From positions 1 through 64,000 of the forward strand of contig NZ_JAKZAL010000007.1 of the NCBI RefSeq assembly GCF_022538115.1: 64,000 nucleotides of DNA. Direction: 5' to 3'. The notes beneath the pieces are model-generated. The model saw only the letters and a program-made list of their open reading frames with translations. It made no database searches and was not told the DNA's origin. Shown piece after piece: positions 53,587-63,028 of this stretch. Origin of the DNA: Cognataquiflexum rubidum (GTDB taxonomy: Bacteria > Bacteroidota > Bacteroidia > Cytophagales > Cyclobacteriaceae). How positions within the stretch are numbered: position 1 is the stretch's first letter; the number at the start of each line of letters is the position of its first letter. The position numbers were made by a program, and so were the translations under genes.

Positions 53587-54954
53587 ATGGGGACTCAAGT
53601 AAGTAATCCTATTCAACAACGAATGGACCTTCTTCTGGAAAAATGGGAAGTGGCTGCTGAAAACGTGGACAAACCAATAGTCAGAATCCATGCAGAAGAA
53701 AATGAAAATGGTATGATAGAGGCATTCCATACTTACCTTTTAGGTACCGACACAGGAAACCTAGACGTGCCTATTATTTTTGATAGAGTTTTTAGGGATG
53801 AAGATTCTTATTCGATTGGGTTGCTCAAAGACCTTGATGAATTGATCAACACCTGGAACAATTCTAACAAAGAAAATCTTGCATTTGAAGCCCCTCCAAT
53901 CTTATGGACAGTCGACTTTTCATTAAGGGACACCAATAATCCTGCATTTATTTTTGTAGAAAACCTAAACAGACTCTCCAAGTTTCTGAAATTAGGAAAA
54001 GGGAAAAATTTGGTTGCCATTTTTAAGGTCACACTAATTAATCTTAGTGGATTCATCAATTGGCTTGGTTTTATTTTGAAATGTGAGATTGATCCTTCTG
54101 TTAAGCTTTTGATTGATGATACTGTAGATGAACCTCTTTTTGAGGCATTCTGCAAAAAACATTCTTCCCAGACTATCACAATTTTTCCGGAATTGGATAT
54201 GGACAATGCCATGCAACAGTTGGCATCTATGGGTAAACCAAACGATCCTGCCGTGAATTACCGAAAATCCTTTGTCAAACTCATGCAGGCTATTTCAAAA
54301 AGAGAGGAAAAAGAAGCCTTAAAAAATGCAAATGATTGTCTCGATATCGCTATCGACAACCTAGAGAAAAACCCCTACTGGATAGGTCAGGTAATTGCAG
54401 TTTACTCTGCCTTGGCAAATGATCAGATTGGATATAAAAATTTTCAAAAAGCAATAGCTTATGCCTCGGAAGCAGTGGAGGCAGCAAATGCCTCAGGAGA
54501 TTTGATCGGGGATGAATATATCCAAAAGAAATTTTTAGGACAATCTTTGATGCTCCGCGGAGCTTTGTTTACTACACAGAAGATTTGGGACAAAGCCATT
54601 GATGATTTTGCTAAATCAGCAAGCTATTACAAATATACACAAGACCATATCCTAGGTATTGAAGCAAATAGGATGACTGCTTATTGTTATCTAAAGTACG
54701 GAGACCGCTCATCAGCTTGCAGACAACTGGCGCCCACGTTGGCAATAGCCAAACATCTTTCTGTAGAAACAATTCAAGCTTCAACTTTTGCCGGAGTATT
54801 GGAAATTCTTTTGGATTCAAATGATCAAAAATGTGTGAGCGATCAGGAAGTCGAAGAAATCGGACTTTTATATTTTGGAAAAAATTGGATGAAAGAAATC
54901 AGAAACTGGAAAAATCCAGAATACGCTCCTGAAACCGAGGCAGCTTTAACCTAA
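53587..54954 (+). CDS. TPR protein in the effector-adaptor position between VgrG and Rhs
   Basis: A 455-residue cytosolic protein. The first 215 residues form an alpha/beta domain I do not recognise (FHTYLLGTDTGNLDVPIIF, then EAPPILWTVDFSLRD). The C-terminal half is helical with TPR-like repeats (ALKNANDCLDIAIDNLEKNP, NFQKAIAYASEAVEAANASG, KIWDKAIDDFAKSASYYK). It stands 20 bp after vgrG and 25 bp before the Rhs toxin, the position of DUF4123 or Eag adaptors in other T6SSs, but it is neither. A loading or chaperone function is inferred from position only. Confidence 0.7.
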   Translation: MGTQVSNPIQQRMDLLLEKWEVAAENVDKPIVRIHAEENENGMIEAFHTYLLGTDTGNLDVPIIFDRVFRDEDSYSIGLLKDLDELINTWNNSNKENLAFEAPPILWTVDFSLRDTNNPAFIFVENLNRLSKFLKLGKGKNLVAIFKVTLINLSGFINWLGFILKCEIDPSVKLLIDDTVDEPLFEAFCKKHSSQTITIFPELDMDNAMQQLASMGKPNDPAVNYRKSFVKLMQAISKREEKEALKNANDCLDIAIDNLEKNPYWIGQVIAVYSALANDQIGYKNFQKAIAYASEAVEAANASGDLIGDEYIQKKFLGQSLMLRGALFTTQKIWDKAIDDFAKSASYYKYTQDHILGIEANRMTAYCYLKYGDRSSACRQLAPTLAIAKHLSVETIQASTFAGVLEILLDSNDQKCVSDQEVEEIGLLYFGKNWMKEIRNWKNPEYAPETEAALT

Positions 54955-54979
54955 TTCCTAAAAAACTAAATTTTTTGTT

Positions 54980-57900
54980 ATGCCTGAGGTAATTAATAGA
55001 AATCAAAAAATAGCAATCGCTGCCCAAAGAGCCAAAGAGCAAAGGGGGGAGGATTCCGAAAGCGGTGAAAAGAAGTCAACTGTTGGCCAGATTATCGATG
55101 GCGCCAACACTGCCTTGGGCGCTTACGGAGATGTGATGGGATTCACAAATAACCTCAGTGAAAAAGCTTTACTTCCAGTCCTGCAGCAATTGAGTTTTAT
55201 ACAAGGTATTGCTTGTCTACCGGCAAGTTCCCATATGGATCCTGTGACAGGTATAGATGTGCATCTTGTCATGATTCCACCATCTCCATCTCCTATTCCC
55301 ATGCCACATCCATATCTGGCAATGATTATGGATCCCAAAGATTGGTTGAGCTGTGCGGTGATGACAGTGGCAGCTATGGCAGCCCCAGTTCCTACAGGAA
55401 ACGAGGATGCAGATGCCGCAGCCAGTCTTGCATTTAATGTTGGTACCATGGCTTTGGGCATGACAGGAATGGATGCTACAGTAAAATTGGGCGGATTTAC
55501 CCCAAGGACCACCAGTGGAGTCAAAAATAAAACCATACCGCATTTTCCCATGGGAGCCAGTTTTGCTCCCCTACCTGTGAAAAAAAATTCAGGACATGCC
55601 CAGTTTGGAAGTCTTTTTTTGAATGCGGATAGCAATCCTTTTACCGGGATGATGCACCTCAACAACGATTGTTGGGATATTGGCTTGATGCAGTTGAAGA
55701 GGAAGCAATACTCCCCTGAACCGGGAAGTTTTTTTATGCCTACAGGGTTTGTAATGGCTATCCCTTCCCACAATGTCATTGTCAATCCTGTTCCGACTCC
55801 GGTTAATCCTGTTGCCGCGGTTACCAAACTTTTAAATGCAGGGTTTGCCAAAGTACTTCATGGTGCCACCAATAAAATGGTAAAGGGGAATCGATCAAAC
55901 AATGCAATCCATAAAGCCATTTGCCATGTCACCGGACACCCTGTTGATGTAGTCAGTGGCATGTTCTTTACAGATGAAGAGGACTTTTCACTTCCTGGGG
56001 TAATACCTATTTCTTGGGAAAGATCATGGTTTAGTGACAGTGAATATGATGGACCTCTTGGCCGGGGATGGCATCATGAATATGATATGGGTTTTAGGAT
56101 AGATGTAGTCAACAGGGCCATTTTGAGATTGAATGATGGTAGATTGGCTGTATTTGACAATCCCAGTCCAGGGAAATTCTCATTTAACCGAGAAGAAAAA
56201 CTCTTTTTGCATGCAGATGAAAATGGAACCTATTATATAGTAGACAGTGAGGGATTACATTACCGATTTACTGAAAAGGCTTTTGGAAAAACCAAAAGCG
56301 ATGAGGAACACCTGCTTCAAAGCATCTCGGATCGTGCAGGCTATGCCATTAGATTTATTTACAACAGACTTGGGAACCTGATCCGCATTATAGATAGCGC
56401 AGGAAGGGAACTTCTGGTTTCAAACGACATGGTAGGAAGAATTACAAAGATCCTTGCCCCTCATCCCGAGCTGGAAGGGGAGTTGTTCCCTATCGCCCAA
56501 TATACCTACAGTGATGAAGGGGATATGATAGTCCAAACAGATGCGCTAGGCCAGCAGATGTTGTTCGAATACAACAACCACATGATGGTAAAAGAAACCT
56601 GGAGGGACGGTCAGGAATGGCATTTTGTTTATGAAAAACCCATCACAGGTAGCCGTTGTATAGAAACGTGGGGAGAGGATGATCTTTATCACCATAAACT
56701 CAAATACTATGAAGGGCTGACCGAAGTGGAAGATAGTCTGGGATATCTTACCCAATACTATCACAAAGATGGACTTCCCTATAAAAAAACCGATGCGAAC
56801 GGAAATGATTGGCTATATAGATACAATAAATACCATGAACTGGAATGGGAAACCGATCCCTTGGGCAATCAGCATGCTACAGCGTATGACAAGTGGGGCA
56901 ATGTATGCAATACCACAGATCCATGTGGAGGATTTACCCATGCAGAGTATTTCCATCCGGATTTTAGACAGTTGCCTACTGAGGCAATGGACAAATCAGG
57001 AGGTATCTGGAACTGGCATTATGACGAAAAGGGAAGGGTAACCAAACTGACCAACCCTCTCAAAGCTGTATCCAGGTATAAATATGATGACGGGCTAATG
57101 GTTCGGTTTATGGCTGCATCGGGTGCGGAGACTGAATTTCAATATGATAACCATCAAAACCTGATCGGTATTTTGGATGGAAACGGCGCCAATACACTTT
57201 TCCAATTTGACAGATTGGGTAATTGTATAGGAGTGACCAATCCCAAAGGAGCCAAACAAAACATAATGTTTGACCTAAAAGGCAGGGCAACCAAAATCCA
57301 CGATTATGATGGCAACGTAATCCATTTGGAATATGATGGACTGGACAATGTGATCCGCTATAAAGACAAACAAAAAGAAGTCAACTATACCTACAAAGGT
57401 CTCTGGAATTTGACAAGCAGAACCGAGTCAGGTGCTACCTTTTTTTTTAATTATGATACCGAAGAGCGTCTTCAAAAACTGGTCAACGAACATGGACACC
57501 CTTATAGATTTACACTCGATCCTGTAGGAAATGTCTTGGAAGAAGTGGGATTTGACGGCATTACAAGGAACTTTGAAAGGAATGCATCTGGATGGGTGAC
57601 CCGAATCAAACGTCCAAATAATAAATTTACCCTAAATACCCATGATCCATGCGGAAGGATTACTGAAGTCAATTACAGTGATGGGACGAAAGAAAATTAT
57701 ACCTATCATCCCGATGGAAGTCTTTTGCTTGCTGTCAACGATGCTGCCCATGTAGCTTTTGAAAGAGATATTATGGGTAACACCATCAAGGAATCAGTCA
57801 ATGGTGAATGGGTAGCTTCCGAATATGATGCTATGGGAAACAGGCTTACGATCCAAAGCAGTCTGGGAGCGGCTATCTCCCATCAATTCAATACCTATGG

Positions 57901-59299
57901 AGACCTGTTGCAGATGGAATCCAAAGGATGGAAAGCACAGCTGAAACATGATGCCATGGGAATGGAGGTTGAAAGAAGACTTCCGGGTAGCATTATTAGT
58001 CAATGGCAACATGATCTGATTGGAAGGCCTTTACAACAGGGTATTGGTATCCTTCAAGGAGATGAAATCTATCTTAAAAAGAAGAGGGAATACCTGTGGG
58101 AGGTAAACGACAGATTGAAACAGATTAAAGATGATAAAGGTATCACCGAATTTGATCATGACGGTTGGAGTAATCTTGCCAAAACAACTTATCCTGATGG
58201 GGAAGTACAGTGGAGGAATCCTGATGCAGTCGGGAATCTGTTCAGGACAGTGGATCGCGGGGACAGAAGATATGGAAGAGGGGGGCAACTTAAAAAATCA
58301 AATGGTTGGGAATATGCTTATGATGGGGAAGGGAACCTGATAGAGAAAAAACACATCAGCGGAGAGCGATGGGAATATGAATGGAATGATGCCGGGATGT
58401 TGGTTCTGGTAATCCGGCCTGATAAAGAGGCTGTTTATTTTAGCTACGATGTATTGGGAAGAAGATTAACCAAGCAATTTAAAAATACAATCACTAAATT
58501 TATCTGGGATGGTAATGTTCCCCTGCATGAGTGGAAGGAACATGCCCTAAGTGGGCAGAAATTAAGTAATCTCAAAGTAGGTGAAAATGGTTTGATAACC
58601 TGGCTCTTTGACTCAGATAGTTTCGTGCCCGCGGGAAAGATAAAAGGGGAAAAAATTTTCAGTATCATTTCCGACCACCTAGGAACACCCAGCCAGATGT
58701 ATAAAGAAGATGGTACTTTATTTTGGGAATCTGAGCTGGACAGTTATGGTAAAGTTAGGATGGGGAAAGGAGAGATGGGATTTTGTCCATTTCGCTACCA
58801 AGGTCAGTATCAGGATATAGAAACGGGGCTTTGTTACAATAGGTTCAGGTATTATGCTGTAGAGGAGGGGAGATATTTGAGCCAGGATCCATTAGGAATT
58901 GAGGGAGGAGTTCATTTATACATATATGTTCATGACCCTTGCATATGGATTGATGAACTAGGTTTATTAGAGAGACCATTTATTCGAAAAGCAACAAGAG
59001 AAAAAATAGAGAAAAAAGGCAAGGTAAAAAATGGGAGATTTATTGATGCTAATACCCGAAAACCTATTCCTGGAGGACAAAGAAGAGATTATTCAAGAGC
59101 TAAAGGGATGTATGATATAGGACATAAAAAAGGACATGAGCATTGGCGACTAGTCAAGATAGCAGAAAAACGTGGATACAGTCAAACAAAATTTAATGCA
59201 TGGATAAATAAAAATCCACAATGGTTTCAAGTGGAAGATCCTAAAGAAAATCAATCTCATCGGCATGAGAAGAAAAGAAAAACTAGTTATAGTAAATAG
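54980..59299 (+). CDS. Rhs polymorphic toxin with PAAR-like N-terminus and GH-E nuclease domain
   Basis: This 1439-residue protein has three parts. Residues 1-310 are a PAAR-like segment with DPVTGIDVHLVMIPPSPSPI, PMPHPYL and a hydrophobic Ala-rich stretch. DUF6531 begins near GHPVDVVSGMFFTDEEDFSL, followed by YD/Rhs repeats that form the cocoon. The core ends RYLSQDPLGIEGG...DPCIWIDELGL (D1325-L1329). The last 110 residues carry DIGHKKGHEHWRLVKIAEKR and EDPKENQSHRHE, the Gly-His and Glu features of the GH-E branch of HNH/ENDO VII nucleases. It is probably a T6SS-delivered DNase loaded on VgrG. The immunity gene should follow directly, as seen. Confidence 0.9.
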   Translation: MPEVINRNQKIAIAAQRAKEQRGEDSESGEKKSTVGQIIDGANTALGAYGDVMGFTNNLSEKALLPVLQQLSFIQGIACLPASSHMDPVTGIDVHLVMIPPSPSPIPMPHPYLAMIMDPKDWLSCAVMTVAAMAAPVPTGNEDADAAASLAFNVGTMALGMTGMDATVKLGGFTPRTTSGVKNKTIPHFPMGASFAPLPVKKNSGHAQFGSLFLNADSNPFTGMMHLNNDCWDIGLMQLKRKQYSPEPGSFFMPTGFVMAIPSHNVIVNPVPTPVNPVAAVTKLLNAGFAKVLHGATNKMVKGNRSNNAIHKAICHVTGHPVDVVSGMFFTDEEDFSLPGVIPISWERSWFSDSEYDGPLGRGWHHEYDMGFRIDVVNRAILRLNDGRLAVFDNPSPGKFSFNREEKLFLHADENGTYYIVDSEGLHYRFTEKAFGKTKSDEEHLLQSISDRAGYAIRFIYNRLGNLIRIIDSAGRELLVSNDMVGRITKILAPHPELEGELFPIAQYTYSDEGDMIVQTDALGQQMLFEYNNHMMVKETWRDGQEWHFVYEKPITGSRCIETWGEDDLYHHKLKYYEGLTEVEDSLGYLTQYYHKDGLPYKKTDANGNDWLYRYNKYHELEWETDPLGNQHATAYDKWGNVCNTTDPCGGFTHAEYFHPDFRQLPTEAMDKSGGIWNWHYDEKGRVTKLTNPLKAVSRYKYDDGLMVRFMAASGAETEFQYDNHQNLIGILDGNGANTLFQFDRLGNCIGVTNPKGAKQNIMFDLKGRATKIHDYDGNVIHLEYDGLDNVIRYKDKQKEVNYTYKGLWNLTSRTESGATFFFNYDTEERLQKLVNEHGHPYRFTLDPVGNVLEEVGFDGITRNFERNASGWVTRIKRPNNKFTLNTHDPCGRITEVNYSDGTKENYTYHPDGSLLLAVNDAAHVAFERDIMGNTIKESVNGEWVASEYDAMGNRLTIQSSLGAAISHQFNTYGDLLQMESKGWKAQLKHDAMGMEVERRLPGSIISQWQHDLIGRPLQQGIGILQGDEIYLKKKREYLWEVNDRLKQIKDDKGITEFDHDGWSNLAKTTYPDGEVQWRNPDAVGNLFRTVDRGDRRYGRGGQLKKSNGWEYAYDGEGNLIEKKHISGERWEYEWNDAGMLVLVIRPDKEAVYFSYDVLGRRLTKQFKNTITKFIWDGNVPLHEWKEHALSGQKLSNLKVGENGLITWLFDSDSFVPAGKIKGEKIFSIISDHLGTPSQMYKEDGTLFWESELDSYGKVRMGKGEMGFCPFRYQGQYQDIETGLCYNRFRYYAVEEGRYLSQDPLGIEGGVHLYIYVHDPCIWIDELGLLERPFIRKATREKIEKKGKVKNGRFIDANTRKPIPGGQRRDYSRAKGMYDIGHKKGHEHWRLVKIAEKRGYSQTKFNAWINKNPQWFQVEDPKENQSHRHEKKRKTSYSK

Positions 59300-59319
59300 A
59301 TCCATTTAAATATAAAAAC

Positions 59320-59826
59320 ATGAATAAAAAATCAGAAAGATTAAATGAAGATGAAATGTTTGACCTCTTCGATCAAACCGATTTTTCAAAAGTAGAAGTT
59401 TTTGTAGAAAAATATGGTATTAATTCTGTTGACAGAGATGGCAGAAATTTGTTAATTAATTTTATTATCGAGCACAAATCTAATTTTGCTATAAAATTAA
59501 TAAATGAGTTTAAGGAATTAAATATAAATAAACAAGATAAAAATGATTGGTCAGCATTGCATTTTGCTGTACAAGAGAATGATTTAAAGGTTGTAACGAC
59601 ATTGTTAAAGAAAGAATCACAAGTAGATATTGTTGACGAAAACGGAAACACACCACTTGCGGATGCGATTTTTAATGAAGTCGATGAGAATATTATTATT
59701 TCTTTACTAGAAAATGGTGCAAGTTTAAATAAGAAAAATCATCACGGTATTTCCCCTAAAGATTTTATCAATAAAGATATGAGTAAGGTGGTGGAATGGA
59801 TAAAGAAAAATTCTGAATTGAAATGA
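59320..59826 (+). CDS. Ankyrin-repeat protein, candidate immunity to the GH-E nuclease
   Basis: The 168-residue cytosolic protein has about three ankyrin repeats (WSALHFAVQENDLKVVTTLL, GNTPLADAIF, ISLLENGASLNKKNHHGISP) after an acidic helical start. It begins 20 bp after the Rhs gene and has much lower GC content, as does the toxin tip. Ankyrin proteins are known immunity types for polymorphic toxins. The role as immunity protein is inferred from position and family. Confidence 0.75.
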   Translation: MNKKSERLNEDEMFDLFDQTDFSKVEVFVEKYGINSVDRDGRNLLINFIIEHKSNFAIKLINEFKELNINKQDKNDWSALHFAVQENDLKVVTTLLKKESQVDIVDENGNTPLADAIFNEVDENIIISLLENGASLNKKNHHGISPKDFINKDMSKVVEWIKKNSELK

Positions 59827-60455
59827 TGAAATGTTTATTTTTTCATAATGTCTGACACTGTCCCGAAAAGTAGTATAAAGGAGTAGGAAAAAGATTTCCC
59901 CTCTAGGTTTAGATACAATCTACACCTTTTTATCCTAGGAATTTGTAATTCCAGTTTATCAAAGTTTTTACCGGAAGCTAAACGGGGTGGAAGCCTTGAA
60001 AAGCGATTAGGTTTTCCAAAATCTATAACCTCAGTCTGTCAGAAACAGGGTGATTTTTTTATTCTTGATATCTTAAATAGAAACCAGGCAAAGGCATTTG
60101 TAAATCCTAATCAATTATATTCTTGATTTTTCTGGAAACAAAACTGTGATGTTTCAACTCTCAAAAAATATTGAGTTGTCCTAGGTAACAATTCTGTCCG
60201 ATCCGGATATCTATATGGACACATGTGAGCTTTTGACTTAGAAATAGTCCAAGGGTTGATAGCAGATAGAGTGAACATTTATCAACAATGTATCCTATTT
60301 GAATGGATCGCATTGAATCTTGAGCCATTCTGGATTACCAAAAGGAAAGCTGCACAACAAGTCTTAATGGAGATTATTGTGACATAGCCGACAAGGATAA
60401 ATCCTTTATTTCAAAAATCAGGTCATAGATTTTTCAACATTAACCAATTATACCT
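59827..60455. other. Gene-free AT-rich stretch with decayed coding fragments
   Basis: No intact gene is seen in these 629 bp. One open frame without a start codon runs from about 59900 to 60126 (ending FVNPNQLYS and TGA). A second pair of frames at about 60190-60382 reads ILSDPDIYMDTCE and then, one frame away, DLEIVQGLIADRVNIYQQ to a TAG, which looks like a frameshifted gene remnant. None matches a family I know. A short palindrome GACACTGTC lies near 59851. Confidence 0.5.
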
Positions 60456-60986
60456 ATGAAAACCTTACTATTCTTTTGCTATTTGTTAGCTCCGGTTTCC
60501 ACATTTGATTTCGGGGATACCATGTCAGAAATGGTCCAACCTGAAATTCAATTGAAGGAACCATCAGCAGATTTCTGGAATACCTTGCTTGCTAACCATT
60601 CTCCTGACTCTTTAAATTTATTCCGATCCGTTGACTTTCAAGAGGATTATCCTTTTGATAGCCGTTTGGCGGGTAGCTATTATACTACTGATTATTATAA
60701 TTCAAGCGGATTGTCCAAGCCAAAGTGTGTTAAATTAAATATTGATTCACTTGGGAATGTAATCCTCTACGAACCGGAGAATTTTGATGTTGGATCTTCC
60801 ATGGAAGTAATTTCTGATACATCCTCTAAAATTTTGGCCGAATTTAAAATATATACAAGGGTAGGAAACATATACATTGACCATTACCAAACCCAAAAGA
60901 AAGAATTTATATGCAAGTACAGTGTGGAGGAAAATTCAATGGTATGGATGGACGAAAATGGGGAGATGATCACCTGGAGGAGATAA
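60456..60986 (+). CDS. Small secreted protein, first of three related lipocalin-like proteins
   Basis: The protein has 176 residues with an N-terminal signal sequence (MKTLLFFCYLLAPVST). The mature part contains SRLAGSYYTTDYYNSSG, a run of beta strands (NSLGNVILYEP-like), and the end NGEMITWRR. The same plan, a RLxGxW/Y motif, about 100 residues of strands and a terminal EMxxR, recurs in the genes at 61557 and 62489. The lipocalin-like label is inferred. The function is unknown. Confidence 0.65.
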   Translation: MKTLLFFCYLLAPVSTFDFGDTMSEMVQPEIQLKEPSADFWNTLLANHSPDSLNLFRSVDFQEDYPFDSRLAGSYYTTDYYNSSGLSKPKCVKLNIDSLGNVILYEPENFDVGSSMEVISDTSSKILAEFKIYTRVGNIYIDHYQTQKKEFICKYSVEENSMVWMDENGEMITWRR

Positions 60987-61556
60987 GGAAGAATCTATTG
61001 TCTATGATCTAATTGAATATTTGAAATAGATTTTGAATTCGGTTTTTGGATATGACATATTTACCAAATTGCAATGAGCTATGCTTCTATAGCTATTGAA
61101 TTAAGGAATGAAATACAAGACCAAGTAATAAGGAATATACGCGCAATTGCCGTTAAAACTGTTCCCGGTATCAGCTCAAATTACCGGACATCGAATTAGA
61201 TAATTACTATACTTTGGCAAATTACATCGGTCTCAAGGATTAATACTTTTAGGACTGGGTCATACGTATCGGTGTAGATTTTACCTACAACTTTTTTATT
61301 TTTTTGTATCTAAAATTTTGGTCTAAATAATTTGGAAGTAAATTTTTTGAAGTTGAAAAATTCTTCTTTGAGAAATCATTCATCATCAAATCTCTTATAA
61401 AATTCCTTTCAAAAATTAGGTAACATATTGATTTTATGATTGATATATATTCAAAAGAATAAGAAGAGGATTTCTGTTCAATAGTTAAAATGACAAGGTA
61501 ATTTGATTTTCTCCAAATCAGTTTTAGCGTATTTTATTAATTAAATTTTTACTCCG
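60987..61556. other. Gene-free AT-rich stretch
   Basis: These 570 bp hold no convincing gene. A 41-codon frame at 61074-61199 (MSYASIAIELRNEIQDQVIR...) ends at a TAG and has no recognised family or clear ribosome-binding site; it may be a gene fragment. The rest is AT-rich with no repeat or terminator of note. Confidence 0.55.
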
Positions 61557-62099
61557 ATGAAGAAGACTATTTTAATTTTGATAGCCGCAATGCAAATGGC
61601 TTATGGCAGCAATACTCCAAATGATTTAAAATCGGTTTCTGGGTTAGCATATCACCTTAGTTCACTAGAATTGAAAATCACAGGGATACCAAGGATTGGC
61701 AGTTCCATAGCGATTATACCTTGTATTCCGGAAACTTTTGTACACCAAATTGCCACATTGGATTCCCGGCTGGTAGGAATCTGGAAACAAAATCAAAGAA
61801 ATAATTCCGGAGATTATTCAAATGATAGTTCAATTATGATTGGATTTTCCCATGATGGAAAATTTAATATTTATGAAACTAACTCCTATGACCTTTACAA
61901 AAATCAGGACTCTAGTATTAAGGTGATTGCAACATTTGAAATATTCGCCAAAGACGATATTATCTATTTGATACATCCCGAGAAAGGGAATCTGATGTTT
62001 TTAAGTAAATACCAAATTAATGGGAACTACCTCCAGACCATCTCTGAAGATGGCGTCAAGGAAATGTGGGTTAGACAAACAGGGAAAAATTTATTGTAA
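61557..62099 (+). CDS. Small secreted protein, second of three related lipocalin-like proteins
   Basis: A 180-residue protein with a signal peptide (MKKTILILIAAMQMAYGS). It has the shared plan: SRLVGIWKQNQRNNSGDYS, strands around FSHDGKFNIYETNSY, IATFEIFAKDDIIYLIHP and the end EDGVKEMWVRQ. It is closest to the third copy, which ends ADGVKEMWERN. It is 28 bp upstream of a 103-residue gene on the same strand. Confidence 0.68.
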   Translation: MKKTILILIAAMQMAYGSNTPNDLKSVSGLAYHLSSLELKITGIPRIGSSIAIIPCIPETFVHQIATLDSRLVGIWKQNQRNNSGDYSNDSSIMIGFSHDGKFNIYETNSYDLYKNQDSSIKVIATFEIFAKDDIIYLIHPEKGNLMFLSKYQINGNYLQTISEDGVKEMWVRQTGKNLL

Positions 62100-62127
62100 A
62101 CTCCAAGTTTTATTAAAAGGATTAATA

Positions 62128-62439
62128 ATGAAAACGCAACAATCAATTATCGGAAAATTTCTGCAAATGTTTTTTGTGGTTTACATGATGTTTACCCCGG
62201 AAAGCATAGCGGAGGTATTGTCAAGAGAAAACAGCCAAATTAAAGTCCAGGTTAATTCTGGTCTGCAAGGTAAAAGGTTGATGCGAAATTTGATTGCGCT
62301 TGAATTCAATGATGGGAATCCAATTCCCATAATATCATGCAAAAAAGATGGATTTTCTTGTTTTATGGATCTATCAAATTCGGTGAAAAAGCCGGAAAGA
62401 ATTACAGTCATTAACCAAAAAGATGAATCGCACCATTGA
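62128..62439 (+). CDS. Small protein of unknown function
   Basis: A 103-residue protein from the ATG at 62128, with a hydrophobic N-terminal stretch (FLQMFFVVYMMFTPESIAE) that may be a signal or anchor. The rest (NGLQGKRLMRNLIALEFNDG-type, then ISCKKDGFSCFMDLSNSVKK) has no family I recognise. It lies between the second and third related secreted proteins and probably shares their transcript. Confidence 0.55.
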   Translation: MKTQQSIIGKFLQMFFVVYMMFTPESIAEVLSRENSQIKVQVNSGLQGKRLMRNLIALEFNDGNPIPIISCKKDGFSCFMDLSNSVKKPERITVINQKDESHH

Positions 62440-62488
62440 GAAAAATATATGTAAGGTGTCTTATTATTCACAATTAAAAATAGCTGTC

Positions 62489-63028
62489 ATGAAAAAGTCA
62501 TTTGTAATATTTGCTGTTGCCGCGTTGCCTTGGATATGCATGTTGGCAGGAATTGTTTTCTTCAAAGGACTAAAAGTCAAAAATGATACTTCAAAAATAG
62601 TACAGACTTTAGTAGGAAATCATTTTTATAATAGAGTTAACAATCAGGTTGCTAAAGGACTAGAAATTGCTTTCCGGCAGGAAAACACCTCTGTGGATCA
62701 TAGGTTGGTTGGGTTTTGGTCCAAAACAAAATATTACAGTTCCGGTGGATTTTCTTATGTCAGCATTCAAAGATTTTCGATGGATTCTGAAGGTACTATG
62801 ATCATTTACGAAACCGTATCTTATGCAAGCGGGGGCGGTACCCGTATCGGTCCTTCATCCGACCCTCAAATAGAAACTGTTGTAAAGGTCCACACAAGAG
62901 ATAACAGATTGTATACGATGTATGGAAATCCTCCTGTTGAAATCTTTGTTATGGAGTTTAGTTTCAGTAATGGGTATTTGCATCTTGTCGGTGCAGACGG
63001 TGTAAAAGAAATGTGGGAAAGGAATTGA
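62489..63028 (+). CDS. Small secreted or anchored protein, third of three related lipocalin-like proteins
   Basis: I chose the ATG at 62489 (179 residues), which places a hydrophobic segment (FVIFAVAALPWICMLAGIVF) at the N-terminus; an in-frame ATG at 62423 overlaps the preceding gene. It shows the shared HRLVGFWSKTKYYSSGGFSY motif, MDSEGTMIIYETVSY, and the end GADGVKEMWERN. A Gly-rich turn (SGGGTRIGPSS) is specific to this copy. Confidence 0.68.
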   Translation: MKKSFVIFAVAALPWICMLAGIVFFKGLKVKNDTSKIVQTLVGNHFYNRVNNQVAKGLEIAFRQENTSVDHRLVGFWSKTKYYSSGGFSYVSIQRFSMDSEGTMIIYETVSYASGGGTRIGPSSDPQIETVVKVHTRDNRLYTMYGNPPVEIFVMEFSFSNGYLHLVGADGVKEMWERN

